Origin: Bosea sp. BIWAKO-01
GTDB taxonomy: Bacteria; Pseudomonadota; Alphaproteobacteria; Rhizobiales; Beijerinckiaceae
Assembly: GCF_001748145.1 (NCBI RefSeq)
Contig: NZ_BCQA01000001.1
Span: forward strand, 310,001-374,000
Direction: 5' to 3'
Length of the DNA: 64,000 nucleotides
Of the stretch, positions 1 to 8,181 are shown piece by piece (position 1 is the stretch's first letter; every line of letters starts with the position of its first letter). Under the pieces are notes generated by a model. That model was not told the origin of the DNA and did not search any database. It saw only the letters and a list, made by a program, of their open reading frames with translations. Position numbers and translations under genes: made by a program.

Positions 1-1288
1 CCACGCCCGTCGCCTCGCCGTCCGAGACAAGCGCGATGCGCGTGTCGGCATTGCCGATCGATCCGTTCGGCGTCGCGGTGAACTTCGCCACGAGCTTGCC
101 AAGGCGACCGGCCGGCAGGCGCAAATCCTGCGCGTCGAGCGAGGCGACGACGCGCGGCCCGTTCACCGGGCCGTTGACGGTGGCATCCAGAGCCAGTTTG
201 CCGATCTCGCTGCCGGCGGCAACGGTGCGGCCATTGGCATTGGGCACGGCTGCAGCCGTGACGCGAATATCGAGGTTCTTGTCGGCCCCGTAGCGGCCGG
301 CGACATCGAGGCGCGCCAGCGCCGAGACAAGGGCGATGTTGCGCAGGTCGACGGCACCGTCATCGACGAAGCCGACCGTGCCGTCGAGACGGGTCGAGCC
401 GGCAAAGATCGGTGCGGCCGGCGCCGGCATCAGCCCCTCGATGCGGGCATCGAGCGCCAGGGCAAGGTCGCGGCCAGTACCGACGCGCGAGAGATTGGCC
501 GAGCCTTGCGCCCCAATGGTCGGACCGGCCGTGAAGGTCAGGGTCGAGCGGAAGGCGTCGAGCGGGCCATCGCCATTGAGGTCGAGCTTGACCGGGGGCT
601 GGTCCGGAAGATCGGCGACACGCGCGATCAGGCCACCCTGCGGCTCGTCGACCTTGCCGGCGATCTGCAGGCGAGTGGTCTGCGGCACGAAACCGAGCCT
701 GAGCGTGTACTCGCCCGGCGCGTCGAGACGGCGCGCCTCGAGACGCAGCGACAGCCCCTCGGATGGAGCGCCCAGCGATGCTGCCCCGGTTGCGCCCAGC
801 CGGGCCGGCACGCCGACGATCGGGGCGCCCAGCGACAACTCGTTGAGCTGGAAGGCGGTGATGTTCACCTTGACCGGCAATTCCGGCAGGAGCGGCTGGT
901 CGCTGGTCGGCGCTGCGGCTGGATCGGCGATCGGCTTGCGCAAAATTTCGAGCTTGCCGATCTCGAGCCGGTCGACCTCGAGCCTGCCGAGCAGCAGAGC
1001 CGTTCGCGTCCAGATCAGCCGCACGCGGTCGACCCTCAGCCAGGCACCGTCACGATCGGAGAGAACCACATCGCGGATCGTCGCGTCTGACGACAGCGCG
1101 CCGTCGACCGCACCAATCGAGACCTGGCTGTTCGGTGTCGACAACGCGCGCGAGATCAGGTCGGCCAGAACCCCGCGATCATTCTGGGCATTCTGGGCAA
1201 AGCCGCCGAAGCGCGCCGAGACGACCAGCCCCGCGACCAGCAGCAGGGCGAGAAGCGCCAGGCGCGAAAGGGTAAGCCGGTTGCGCAT
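1..1288 (-). CDS. tamB: TamB-like translocation and assembly module protein, N-terminal part (cut by the left edge)
   Basis: About 429 codons are visible, beginning with a single N-terminal membrane anchor (Leu/Ala/Val-rich, residues about 4-24) followed by a long repetitive region of short beta-rich segments (repeats such as RVDRVRLIWTRTALLLG and LDVAGRYGADKNLDIRV). This is the usual pattern of the periplasm-spanning TamB/DUF490 (AsmA-like) proteins that cooperate with TamA in delivering lipids or proteins to the outer membrane. The ATG shares its A with the TGA stop of tamA, so the two genes are translationally coupled. The frame is open to position 1, so the C-terminal DUF490 domain lies outside the window. 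The family assignment rests on context and N-terminal pattern, not on the diagnostic C-terminus. Confidence 0.85.
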   Translation of the reverse strand, partial: MRNRLTLSRLALLALLLVAGLVVSARFGGFAQNAQNDRGVLADLISRALSTPNSQVSIGAVDGALSSDATIRDVVLSDRDGAWLRVDRVRLIWTRTALLLGRLEVDRLEIGKLEILRKPIADPAAAPTSDQPLLPELPVKVNITAFQLNELSLGAPIVGVPARLGATGAASLGAPSEGLSLRLEARRLDAPGEYTLRLGFVPQTTRLQIAGKVDEPQGGLIARVADLPDQPPVKLDLNGDGPLDAFRSTLTFTAGPTIGAQGSANLSRVGTGRDLALALDARIEGLMPAPAAPIFAGSTRLDGTVGFVDDGAVDLRNIALVSALARLDVAGRYGADKNLDIRVTAAAVPNANGRTVAAGSEIGKLALDATVNGPVNGPRVVASLDAQDLRLPAGRLGKLVAKFTATPNGSIGNADTRIALVSDGEATGV

Positions 1289-3300
1289 CAGAAGGCCTGC
1301 CCGATGCTGATATAAACCGCGACCGGCTTGTCGCCCTTGCGCGGATTGAGCGGGGCGGCGACGTCGAACCGGATCGGGCCGATCGGCGTATAGTAGCGCA
1401 AGCCGAGGCCGGCCGACATCCGCAGCGCTTGCTTGAAGTTGGGGAAGCTGTCCTCGAACGCCATGCCGGCATCAAAGAACGGCACGATGCCGATGGTGTT
1501 GGTGATCTTGATCCGCGCCTCGACCGAGCCTTCGAACAGGCTGCGCCCGCCGATCAACTGGTTGTCGGGGCCTAGCGGCGACAGCGTGCGATAGGCGTAG
1601 CCGCGCACCGAACCGCCGCCGCCCGCGTAGAAGCGCCGCGTCGCCGGGATCTCGTCGAGCGCGGCACCGGCCAGCGAGCCCAGGCCGATGCGGCCGGCCA
1701 GCACGTAGCGGGCATCCTCATCGAGGGCATAGTAGGAGGAGATCGCGGCCTTGGCCTGGACGATGCCGACGGTCGAGCCAAGGAAGGTCGGGTAAGGCGC
1801 CACCGAGGCTGTCAGGCGAACGCCGCGGGTCGGATCGAGCAGGCTGTCGGTCGAATCGTACCTCACCGAAAGCGGGATGCCGACGAGGGTGTAGGTGATC
1901 TGGCCGAGGACGTCGCTGGTCTGGCCGCGCTCGACCTCGAGCCCGGCCTGAACCGAGAAGGTGTCGCTGAAGCGCCGGCGGATGCTGGTAGTGGCATTGG
2001 CGTAGCGGGCCGTATAGCCGCCATAGCGATTGGTGCCGACACGCTCACGCGTCGCGAAACCGTCGACCAGCAGGTCGTAGCGGGTGCCGTTCAGCGCCGG
2101 CTTCATGAAGCTGAAGGCAAAGCGCCCGCCAATATCCGACTGCTCGAAATCGCCGAAGCTCTGGATCTTGGTGCCGTCGATGCGCGGGGCGAGGAAGAGA
2201 TCCCCCTCCAGCCTGAGCCGCTCGGCGCCGCCGAAGAGATTGCGATGCTCCCAATAGGTCCTCACTGCGGGGCCATCGATCGTCGAGTAGCGGGCCGAAA
2301 AGCCGATCAGCCGTTTCGGCCGCTCGGTGATATCGACGAAGATCGGCAGGTTGCCATTGACGTCGAGCCGATCGGCCTCGCGGATGCGGGCTGAGCCGAT
2401 GGCGGGAATCGAGGCGATCGATTTGCGCGTGTCGGCCAGCGCCTTGGGCGAATAGGGGTCGCCCGGCTCCAGGTAGATGAAGGAACGAACGACATGGGGC
2501 GGGACATCGACCGTACCCTCGATCCCGACATCACCGAAACCGGCGACCGGCCCGGGCTCGACGACATAGGTCACATCCATGATCTTCGCCGCGTGATCGA
2601 CGACCGGACGCAACGCAACCACCCTGGCGAGCGGGCGCGACTGATTGCGCAGGTAATCGACCAGAGACGACTGCGCGGAACGCAAGGCGGCGGAGGTCGC
2701 CGGATCGCCCGATTTCAGGCGCGCGACCTTGTAGGGATCGGCAATGGCGCCGCCCCCGCCCTTGCCCTGCTCGACGACCTCGACATTGCGCAGGCTGAAG
2801 AGCGGGCCGGTCGCAACCCGCACGGTGACCGGCGCCGGCGCCTTGTTGCGATAGGCCTCGAGCGCGCGCACCAGCGCCGGGCCCGGCTCATTGCCGAGGC
2901 GCAGACCGTTGCCGTCGACCGCGATCGTCACATCCGCGTTGAAGTAGCCCTGCGACCACAGGGCATCGATCAGCGGGTTGAGATCGGCGACCATGCGCCG
3001 GGCCAGGGTCTCGCCATCGGGCGGCGCATCCTGCCTGAGCCGGTAAAGCAGCGAGGCGTCGCGCAGCGTCTGCGTCAGGGCCTTGGCATCGGTGGCCCCG
3101 CTCACGTCGAACTCGAGCTGATAGGGCAGCGTCGTGCTGCTGACCGCAGGCGGCTTATCCTTGGAGCCGAACAGGCCGAATATGTCGAGCGAGGAGAGGT
3201 CGAAAGCCCCGGCAGGCACCGGCTGGATCGCAAGCATAGCGGCGAAAGCGAAACCGCCTCCGCCTGCAACCCCGCGCACCCTACGCCGCAAACCCCGCAT
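1288..3300 (-). CDS. tamA: TamA, Omp85-family outer membrane assembly protein
   Basis: A protein of about 670 residues with a signal peptide (residues 1 to about 33, ending VPAGA), three POTRA-like segments (about 60-330) and a C-terminal 16-strand barrel region. The Omp85 signature VRGY lies near residue 568, and the last barrel strands contain GLRYYTPIGPIRFDVA. TamA is the outer-membrane partner of TamB. Start choice: TTG at 3303 and ATG at 3300 are adjacent, and the GGAGG just upstream gives better spacing for the ATG. The downstream tamB start overlaps the stop by one base. An unusual 28-bp inverted repeat lies 47-74 bp upstream (3347-3374). Confidence 0.93.
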   Translation of the reverse strand: MRGLRRRVRGVAGGGGFAFAAMLAIQPVPAGAFDLSSLDIFGLFGSKDKPPAVSSTTLPYQLEFDVSGATDAKALTQTLRDASLLYRLRQDAPPDGETLARRMVADLNPLIDALWSQGYFNADVTIAVDGNGLRLGNEPGPALVRALEAYRNKAPAPVTVRVATGPLFSLRNVEVVEQGKGGGGAIADPYKVARLKSGDPATSAALRSAQSSLVDYLRNQSRPLARVVALRPVVDHAAKIMDVTYVVEPGPVAGFGDVGIEGTVDVPPHVVRSFIYLEPGDPYSPKALADTRKSIASIPAIGSARIREADRLDVNGNLPIFVDITERPKRLIGFSARYSTIDGPAVRTYWEHRNLFGGAERLRLEGDLFLAPRIDGTKIQSFGDFEQSDIGGRFAFSFMKPALNGTRYDLLVDGFATRERVGTNRYGGYTARYANATTSIRRRFSDTFSVQAGLEVERGQTSDVLGQITYTLVGIPLSVRYDSTDSLLDPTRGVRLTASVAPYPTFLGSTVGIVQAKAAISSYYALDEDARYVLAGRIGLGSLAGAALDEIPATRRFYAGGGGSVRGYAYRTLSPLGPDNQLIGGRSLFEGSVEARIKITNTIGIVPFFDAGMAFEDSFPNFKQALRMSAGLGLRYYTPIGPIRFDVAAPLNPRKGDKPVAVYISIGQAF

Positions 3301-3346
3301 CAATCCTCCAACGCAACACTATCAAGACCAATAGAATGAGATGATT

Positions 3347-3374
3347 TTGTGGTCATGCCTCGTCATGACCACAA
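3347..3374. repeat. Perfect inverted repeat upstream of tamA
   Basis: The arms TTGTGGTCATG and CATGACCACAA (11 bp each) match perfectly around a 6-nt loop. It lies between the end of the hydratase gene and the tamA start, both on the minus strand. Neither flank has a T-run, so it does not look like an intrinsic terminator. An operator in the tamA promoter region or an mRNA structure is possible. No cognate regulator can be named from the sequence. Confidence 0.6.
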
Positions 3375-3476
3375 TTCTGCTCGTCAAAGCTGTCCCTGGC
3401 ACTCCTGCCGCCCGGGATAATTGCCTCGGGCCGCGCGGCGAAATCGGGCTCGATTGCAAGCTGCCTCGCACCGACG

Positions 3477-4232
3477 TCAGGCGAGCGCGAAGGAAATCGC
3501 GGCCAACGGATCGAGCCTGGCGATGACCGGGCCGAGATTGGGCGCCAGAACACCGCCGCAAAGGCTGCCGGTGGTGATGATCTGGCCGGCCACGAGGCCG
3601 CCAAGCGCACTCTCGGTCTCACGATTGGCCCAGGCCAGCACCGGGGTCAGCGGGTCGCCATTGGCGTGGTAAGCAGGCTTGTCATAGAGAACGTCACCGT
3701 CGAGCTCGACCGTGCAGGTGAGATCCGCGACCTCGTCGAAGACCTCGAAGGGAACGTCCTGGCCGATCAGATAGCCGCCATGGCCCATGGCATCGGCCAA
3801 CCAGAGCGGGAATGGGACATGGGTCCAGTCGGCGATACGGCTTTCGATGATCTCGATGCCGACGAAGGCGCTGTGGCAATGCTCCAGAAGTTCGGCCCGG
3901 CTATAGGGTTTGCCGGGACGGCGCGGCATGTCGCGCCCGAGTCTGATGGCGAGCTCGACCTCGAGCCGCAGCTCGGCTCCGGGCACCGAGCGATAGGTAT
4001 CGCCGGGCTTCAGGAACGGCCCGGGCATCAGTCCGACGAGCCCGCGCCCATCCGTGATCGAGACCTTCCAGCCGAGATGCGCATAGCCCATGTCGCTGCT
4101 GACATCGGCCTGCACGGTCAGGGCCGATTCGAGGTCGGCTGGAACGGGAAGCGTTTCGATGTCGACCAGGCTGCGGCTGCGGCGCGCCCGCACAAAGGCT
4201 TCACGCAAGGAGGTTTCGGTCGTCGTCGGCAT
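3477..4232 (-). CDS. 2-keto-4-pentenoate hydratase / fumarylacetoacetate-hydrolase superfamily protein
   Basis: A 251-residue protein (from MPTTTE) resembling the 2-oxopent-4-enoate hydratase group (MhpD/XylJ/HpcG) of the FAH superfamily. These cytosolic, metal-dependent enzymes act late in meta-cleavage of aromatics. Visible family features are the ELRLEVELAIRLGRDM stretch with the conserved acidic metal-binding residues (about 100-115), the FVGIEIIESR segment and the C-terminal TTGSLCGG loop. A start 13 codons further upstream (4271) is possible but would overlap the promoter region; AGGGGCGAG before 4232 supports the shorter form. No meta-cleavage genes are adjacent, so the substrate is unknown. 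Confidence 0.75.
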   Translation of the reverse strand: MPTTTETSLREAFVRARRSRSLVDIETLPVPADLESALTVQADVSSDMGYAHLGWKVSITDGRGLVGLMPGPFLKPGDTYRSVPGAELRLEVELAIRLGRDMPRRPGKPYSRAELLEHCHSAFVGIEIIESRIADWTHVPFPLWLADAMGHGGYLIGQDVPFEVFDEVADLTCTVELDGDVLYDKPAYHANGDPLTPVLAWANRETESALGGLVAGQIITTGSLCGGVLAPNLGPVIARLDPLAAISFALA

Positions 4233-4429
4233 GCGTCTCGCCCCTGTCGGTCTGAGCCTGTGGATGTGCATCGTGCACAGGAGGCCCGGTGATTGCCAAG
4301 CTGCTACTGCAGCACGGCGCCCTTGAACAAGATGCGCGTCAGCAGCGCCCCTGATCCTTCGCCTCCTGCCGGATCATGACCGGAGGCTGCTCCATCAGAT
4401 CAGACGAACATGAATCGAAGGAGAACGTC

Positions 4430-4783
4430 ATGAGCCCATCGCCCAATGACCGGCGCATCGACTATGTCGAGTTCGTCGTTTCCGATCTCGGCCGGGCGCG
4501 CGCCTTCTACGAAAAAGCCTTCGGCTGGACGATGACCGAGTACGGCCCGGAATACTGCGCCTTCGCCGACGGCCGTCTCGAAGGCGGATTCACCACCCAG
4601 GGCACGCCGCAGCCCGGCGGGCCGCTGATCATCCTCTATGCCGATGATCTTCCCGCGTCGCAGGCGCGGGTCGAAGCCGCAGGCGGGCGCATCGTCAAGC
4701 CGGCCTTCGATTTCCCCGGCGGGCGGCGTTTTCACTTCGCCGATCCGGACGGCTACGAGCTCGCGGTCTGGACGAAGGCATAG
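4430..4783 (+). CDS. VOC (glyoxalase/bleomycin-resistance fold) family protein
   Basis: A 117-residue single-domain VOC protein: an opening beta-alpha-beta unit (RIDYVEFVVSDLGRARAFYEKAFGW) and a closing strand pair (HFADPDGYELAVWTKA) in which HFADPDG carries the usual acidic metal-ligand position. The fold serves isomerases, dioxygenases and resistance proteins, and the substrate cannot be told. AAGGAG at 4418-4423 sits 6 nt before the ATG, which selects this start over an in-frame ATG 18 codons upstream. It is divergent from the hydratase gene across a 197-bp gap. Confidence 0.85.
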   Translation: MSPSPNDRRIDYVEFVVSDLGRARAFYEKAFGWTMTEYGPEYCAFADGRLEGGFTTQGTPQPGGPLIILYADDLPASQARVEAAGGRIVKPAFDFPGGRRFHFADPDGYELAVWTKA

Positions 4784-4858
4784 GCGCCTCGGTCCGAAAT
4801 CCCGGGCAAGACGCCGCATTTCGTGCTAGGGTTGCTTCTGCAAATGTGGAGGCAACCC

Positions 4859-4993
4859 ATGCGTGCCATCGAGCAGTTGCTGTCGGCCTATATCACCTGG
4901 CTGTCCCGGGTGTTCCAGGTGACGCCGGAATTCATCACAAGAGACCGTCGCGGCAACCTGCCGCCGCCATCGGGCGGCATCGGGTCCTATTGA
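4859..4993 (+). CDS. Small hypothetical protein (44 aa)
   Basis: A short ORF beginning MRAIEQLLSAYITWLSRVFQ and ending in a Gly/Pro-rich tail (PPPSGGIGSY). A GGAGG at 4848-4852 lies 6 nt before the ATG, an ideal ribosome binding site. The N-terminal half could form an amphipathic helix, and the middle is charged (TRDRRG). It is followed closely by the convergent DapA-like gene. I do not recognise a family; the case for it being real is the ribosome binding site and the full ORF in a gap with no other gene. Confidence 0.55.
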   Translation: MRAIEQLLSAYITWLSRVFQVTPEFITRDRRGNLPPPSGGIGSY

Positions 4994-5040
4994 CCCGACG
5001 CTGATCGTCTCTCAGGCGGGCGCCGCAGCGGCGCGCCGCC

Positions 5041-5958
5041 TCATTTCCCCCAGCGCAGCGCCAGCGGGTCGAGTTCGCGCGCCAACTCGATCAGGCCCTC
5101 GCGGGTCTTCGGGTGCAGCGGGGTCAGCGGGTGGCGGACGGCCTCGCTCCTGATCACGCCGCCCTCCTTCATCACCGCCTTGGCCGAGCGCAGGCCGCAT
5201 TGGCGGTTCTCGTAATTGATGATCGGCAGCACGTCGCGATAGAGCGCCGCCGCCGTCTTGCGATCGCCCGAGGCATGCGCGGTCAGGATCGGCTTGATCA
5301 GGTCGGGGATCATGGCGCTGGTCATCGTGCCGGTCGCGCCGGCATCGAGATCGGCCATCAGCGTGATCGCCTCCTCGCCATCGAACGGACCGACGACCGC
5401 CTCGCCGCCCGCCTCGATCAGGGCGCGCAGCTTGTTCGCCGTGCCGGGAACCTCGATCTTGAAATAGCGGACGAGCGGGACCTCCTTCGCCAGCCGCACC
5501 ATGAAGGGAACCGTCATGGTGACGCCCGAAAGCGGCGCGTCCTGCAGGATGACCGGAAGGCCACAGGCATCAGTGACATGCTTGAAATGCTCGACCATGC
5601 CCTGCTCGTCGGCCTTGAGCAGCGCACCGTGATAGGGCGGCATCATCATCAGCATCTTCGCGCCGGCATCCGCCGCGGCCTTGGCGCGCTGCGCCGCGAT
5701 CCGTGTCGAGAAATGCGAGGTCGTGACGATCACCGGCACGCGGCCGGCGACCTGTTCGATCGAGAGACGCATGACCTGGTCGCGCTCCTCGTCGGTCAGC
5801 AGGAACTGCTCGGAGAAATTGGCCAGGATGCAGATGCCGTCGACGCCCTGATCGACCATCAGGTCCATGACGCGCCTGTTGCCCTCGATGTCGAGGTCGC
5901 CATTGTCGTGGAAGATCGTCGGAGCGATCGGCAGAATGCCCTTATAGGGTTCGGTCAT
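5041..5958 (-). CDS. Dihydrodipicolinate synthase / N-acetylneuraminate lyase family aldolase
   Basis: A 305-residue class I aldolase of the DapA/NanA superfamily. The Schiff-base lysine is K167 in RYFKIEVPG, and the GPFDGEEA and LDAGATGTMTSA segments are typical. At the place where DapA has the catalytic tyrosine (motif YNxPxRTG), this protein reads ILQDAPLSG, so the tyrosine is replaced by Gln (Q139). It is therefore unlikely to be a true dihydrodipicolinate synthase. It is the last gene of a minus-strand cluster (pdxA-tctC-tctB-tctA-this gene), which suggests retro-aldol cleavage or dehydration of the imported acid. The gap to tctA is 45 bp. Confidence 0.85.
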   Translation of the reverse strand: MTEPYKGILPIAPTIFHDNGDLDIEGNRRVMDLMVDQGVDGICILANFSEQFLLTDEERDQVMRLSIEQVAGRVPVIVTTSHFSTRIAAQRAKAAADAGAKMLMMMPPYHGALLKADEQGMVEHFKHVTDACGLPVILQDAPLSGVTMTVPFMVRLAKEVPLVRYFKIEVPGTANKLRALIEAGGEAVVGPFDGEEAITLMADLDAGATGTMTSAMIPDLIKPILTAHASGDRKTAAALYRDVLPIINYENRQCGLRSAKAVMKEGGVIRSEAVRHPLTPLHPKTREGLIELARELDPLALRWGK

Positions 5959-6003
5959 GGTCGGACTCTGTTTTCGCTAGGAGATGGAGGATCGAGGCAA
6001 CGG

Positions 6004-7515
6004 TCAGGCCGGGCGCGTGGCGCGGCCGCCCTTGAGACGACGCAGGCCTGAGCCGAGCAACGGCATGACCAGCAGCAGGACACCGATCGACATCAGGGTC
6101 GAGACCAGCGGGTTCGACCAGAAGATCGAGAGCGACCCTTGCGAGAAGATCATCGATTGCCGGAACGCATCCTCGGCCTTGTCGCCGATGACCATGGCGA
6201 GCACCAGCGGCGCGATCGGATAATCGAGCTTCTTGAAGAGGTAACCGACGATCCCGAAGATCAGCGCCAGCCAGATGTCGAATTCCTTGCTGGCCACGGT
6301 GAAGGCACCGATGAAGCAGATGATCACGATCAGCGGCCCGACGATCGAGAACGGGATGCGCAGGATCGAGGCGAAGAGCGGCACGGTCGCCAGCACGACG
6401 ATGACCGCGACGACGTTGCCGAGATACATCGAGGCGATCAGGCCCCAGACGAAATCCGGGCGCTCGATGAAGAGCATCGGGCCGGGATTGAGCCCCCAGA
6501 TCATCAAGCCGCCCATCATCACGGCAGCCGTCGCCGAGCCGGGAATGCCGAGCGCCAGCATCGGCAGCATCGCGGCCGAACCAGCTGCGTGGTCGGCGGT
6601 CTCGGGGGCGATCACGCCCTCCGGCTCGCCCTTGCCGAACTTCTCGGGATTGCGCGAGGAGCGCTTGGCCATGGCATAGCTCATGAAGGAGGCCGCGGTC
6701 GGGCCTCCGGGCGTGATGCCCATCCAGATGCCGATGACGCTGGAGCGCAGCAGGGCCAGCCAGTAGCGCGGCAGCTTGGCTGCGGTTTTCAGAACGTCGG
6801 TGATCCTGACCTTGGCGTGGACACCGTCGAATTTCAGGCCCTCCTCCATGGTCAGCAGCAATTCGCCGATGCCGAACAGCCCGATGACCGCGATGAGGAA
6901 GCTGACGCCAGCAAGCAGCACGTCGAGATCATAGGTCAGCCGGATGCTGCCGGAGACCGAATCCATGCCGACCGAGGCGAGCGCAAAGCCGACGCCCATC
7001 GAGACGATCGCCTTCAGGGGGGTGGCTCCGCCAAGGCCGATGAAGCTGGCAAAGGTCATGAAATAGACCGCGAAATACTCGGGCGAGGAGAATTTCAGCG
7101 CGAATTTGGCAACCCAGCCGGAGAGCAGCGTGATCAGGATGACGCCCGCCATCGCGCCGAAGCCGGCGGAGAGGAACGCGAAGGACAGGGCTTCGGTCGC
7201 CCTGCCCTGCTTGGCCATCGGGTGTCCGTCGAAGGTGGTCGCGACGGAGGACGGTTCGCCCGGGATGTTGAACAGGATCGAGGTGGTCGAGCCGCCGAAG
7301 AGCGCACCCCAGTAGAGCGAGGTCAGCAGGATGATCGCGGAGACCGGGTCCATCGAGAAGGTTAGCGGCAGCATCAGCGACACGCCGTTGGGCGCGCCGA
7401 GGCCGGGCAGGACACCGACCAGGATACCGAGCAGGACGCCCGCCATCATCAGCAGGATGTGGTGAGTGGTGAGCGCGACCGAGAAGCCGTGCATCAGGGA
7501 GGCGACATTATCCAT
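6004..7515 (-). CDS. tctA: Tripartite tricarboxylate transporter permease TctA
   Basis: The large, roughly 12-helix membrane subunit of a TTT-family secondary transporter (503 aa, the usual length). Typical signatures are the N-terminal GVLPGLGAPNGVSLMLPLTF loop, WMGITPGGPTAASFMSYAM near the middle and LGIPGSATAAVMMGGLMIWG. It works with TctB and the periplasmic receptor TctC encoded upstream. TctB and TctA are separated by 30 bp. The substrate of this copy is not citrate by default; the surrounding enzymes point to a hydroxylated short-chain acid. Confidence 0.95.
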   Translation of the reverse strand: MDNVASLMHGFSVALTTHHILLMMAGVLLGILVGVLPGLGAPNGVSLMLPLTFSMDPVSAIILLTSLYWGALFGGSTTSILFNIPGEPSSVATTFDGHPMAKQGRATEALSFAFLSAGFGAMAGVILITLLSGWVAKFALKFSSPEYFAVYFMTFASFIGLGGATPLKAIVSMGVGFALASVGMDSVSGSIRLTYDLDVLLAGVSFLIAVIGLFGIGELLLTMEEGLKFDGVHAKVRITDVLKTAAKLPRYWLALLRSSVIGIWMGITPGGPTAASFMSYAMAKRSSRNPEKFGKGEPEGVIAPETADHAAGSAAMLPMLALGIPGSATAAVMMGGLMIWGLNPGPMLFIERPDFVWGLIASMYLGNVVAVIVVLATVPLFASILRIPFSIVGPLIVIICFIGAFTVASKEFDIWLALIFGIVGYLFKKLDYPIAPLVLAMVIGDKAEDAFRQSMIFSQGSLSIFWSNPLVSTLMSIGVLLLVMPLLGSGLRRLKGGRATRPA

Positions 7516-7545
7516 GAGGCGGCACCGATCCGGAAAGGGAGATGA

Positions 7546-8034
7546 TCACAGGCCGAGGAACGATTCGAGCGGCCCCTTGAGCAGGCCGATCTGGAAGAAT
7601 TTTTCGAGCGCGAGATAGAACAGAACAGCCGTCACGAAGGCGGTGCCGAGCGAGGCGAACCAGCTGTATCGCCCCTGGAAACGCATGGTGAAGACGAGGT
7701 AGAGGACCGTCGCGACATACATGCCAAGCGTGACGCTCAGCACTACGAAAGCCAGCATTGGCAGGAAGAAGGCGGCAACGCGCTTGCCCTGCTCGCGATC
7801 GAGAAAGACGTCCTGCAGATTGCCGGTTCCGGCAAAGCGCTTGCCGAGCGTGAGCACCAAGGTGCCGAGGCTCGCGGCCGCAACAAGCAGGCCGGTATAG
7901 AAGGGGAAGGCGCCCGGCTGCGGCCCGGACGAATCCCAGCCGACGCCGAAGTCCAGCGCACCATGGACGATGCCGAGCCCGAAGATCATCGTGGCCACGG
8001 CCATGGCGCATTCAGCCCAGAAGCGGGTGATCAT
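7546..8034 (-). CDS. tctB: Tripartite tricarboxylate transporter small subunit TctB
   Basis: A 162-residue protein with four predicted membrane segments (about 7-28, 43-62, 85-120 split in two, 130-155), the standard size and topology for TctB. It is poorly conserved in sequence, and the call rests on topology plus its position between tctC and tctA. A long GC-rich hairpin (8136-8173) separates it from tctC, which may lower its expression relative to the binding protein. Confidence 0.9.
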   Translation of the reverse strand: MITRFWAECAMAVATMIFGLGIVHGALDFGVGWDSSGPQPGAFPFYTGLLVAAASLGTLVLTLGKRFAGTGNLQDVFLDREQGKRVAAFFLPMLAFVVLSVTLGMYVATVLYLVFTMRFQGRYSWFASLGTAFVTAVLFYLALEKFFQIGLLKGPLESFLGL

Positions 8035-8135
8035 GGCAGCCTCCTCCAGCGAACGGCTTCAAGCCGTCTCTTCACATTCAATGCGCCTGCCCCGGCCCTG
8101 TCGAAGGTGCCGGGACAAGGCCAATCGGGAAACGA

Positions 8136-8173
8136 CCTGCCGCCGGCCGGCCCGTGGGCCGGCCGGCGGCAGG
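8136..8173 (-). promoter_or_regulatory. 18-bp GC-rich hairpin between tctC and tctB
   Basis: Two 18-nt arms (8136-8153 and 8156-8173) pair perfectly over a 2-nt loop immediately after the tctC stop codon. On the transcribed strand it is followed only by TTTCCC, without a proper U-run. It fits a partial terminator or an mRNA 3'-end stabiliser that leaves more tctC message than tctB/tctA message, which is common for solute-binding-protein genes. Confidence 0.6.
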
Positions 8174-8181
8174 GAACCGTC

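Noticed and set aside
3347..3374. Reading the inverted repeat before tamA as a rho-independent terminator
   Set aside because: There is no T-run on either strand after the stem.
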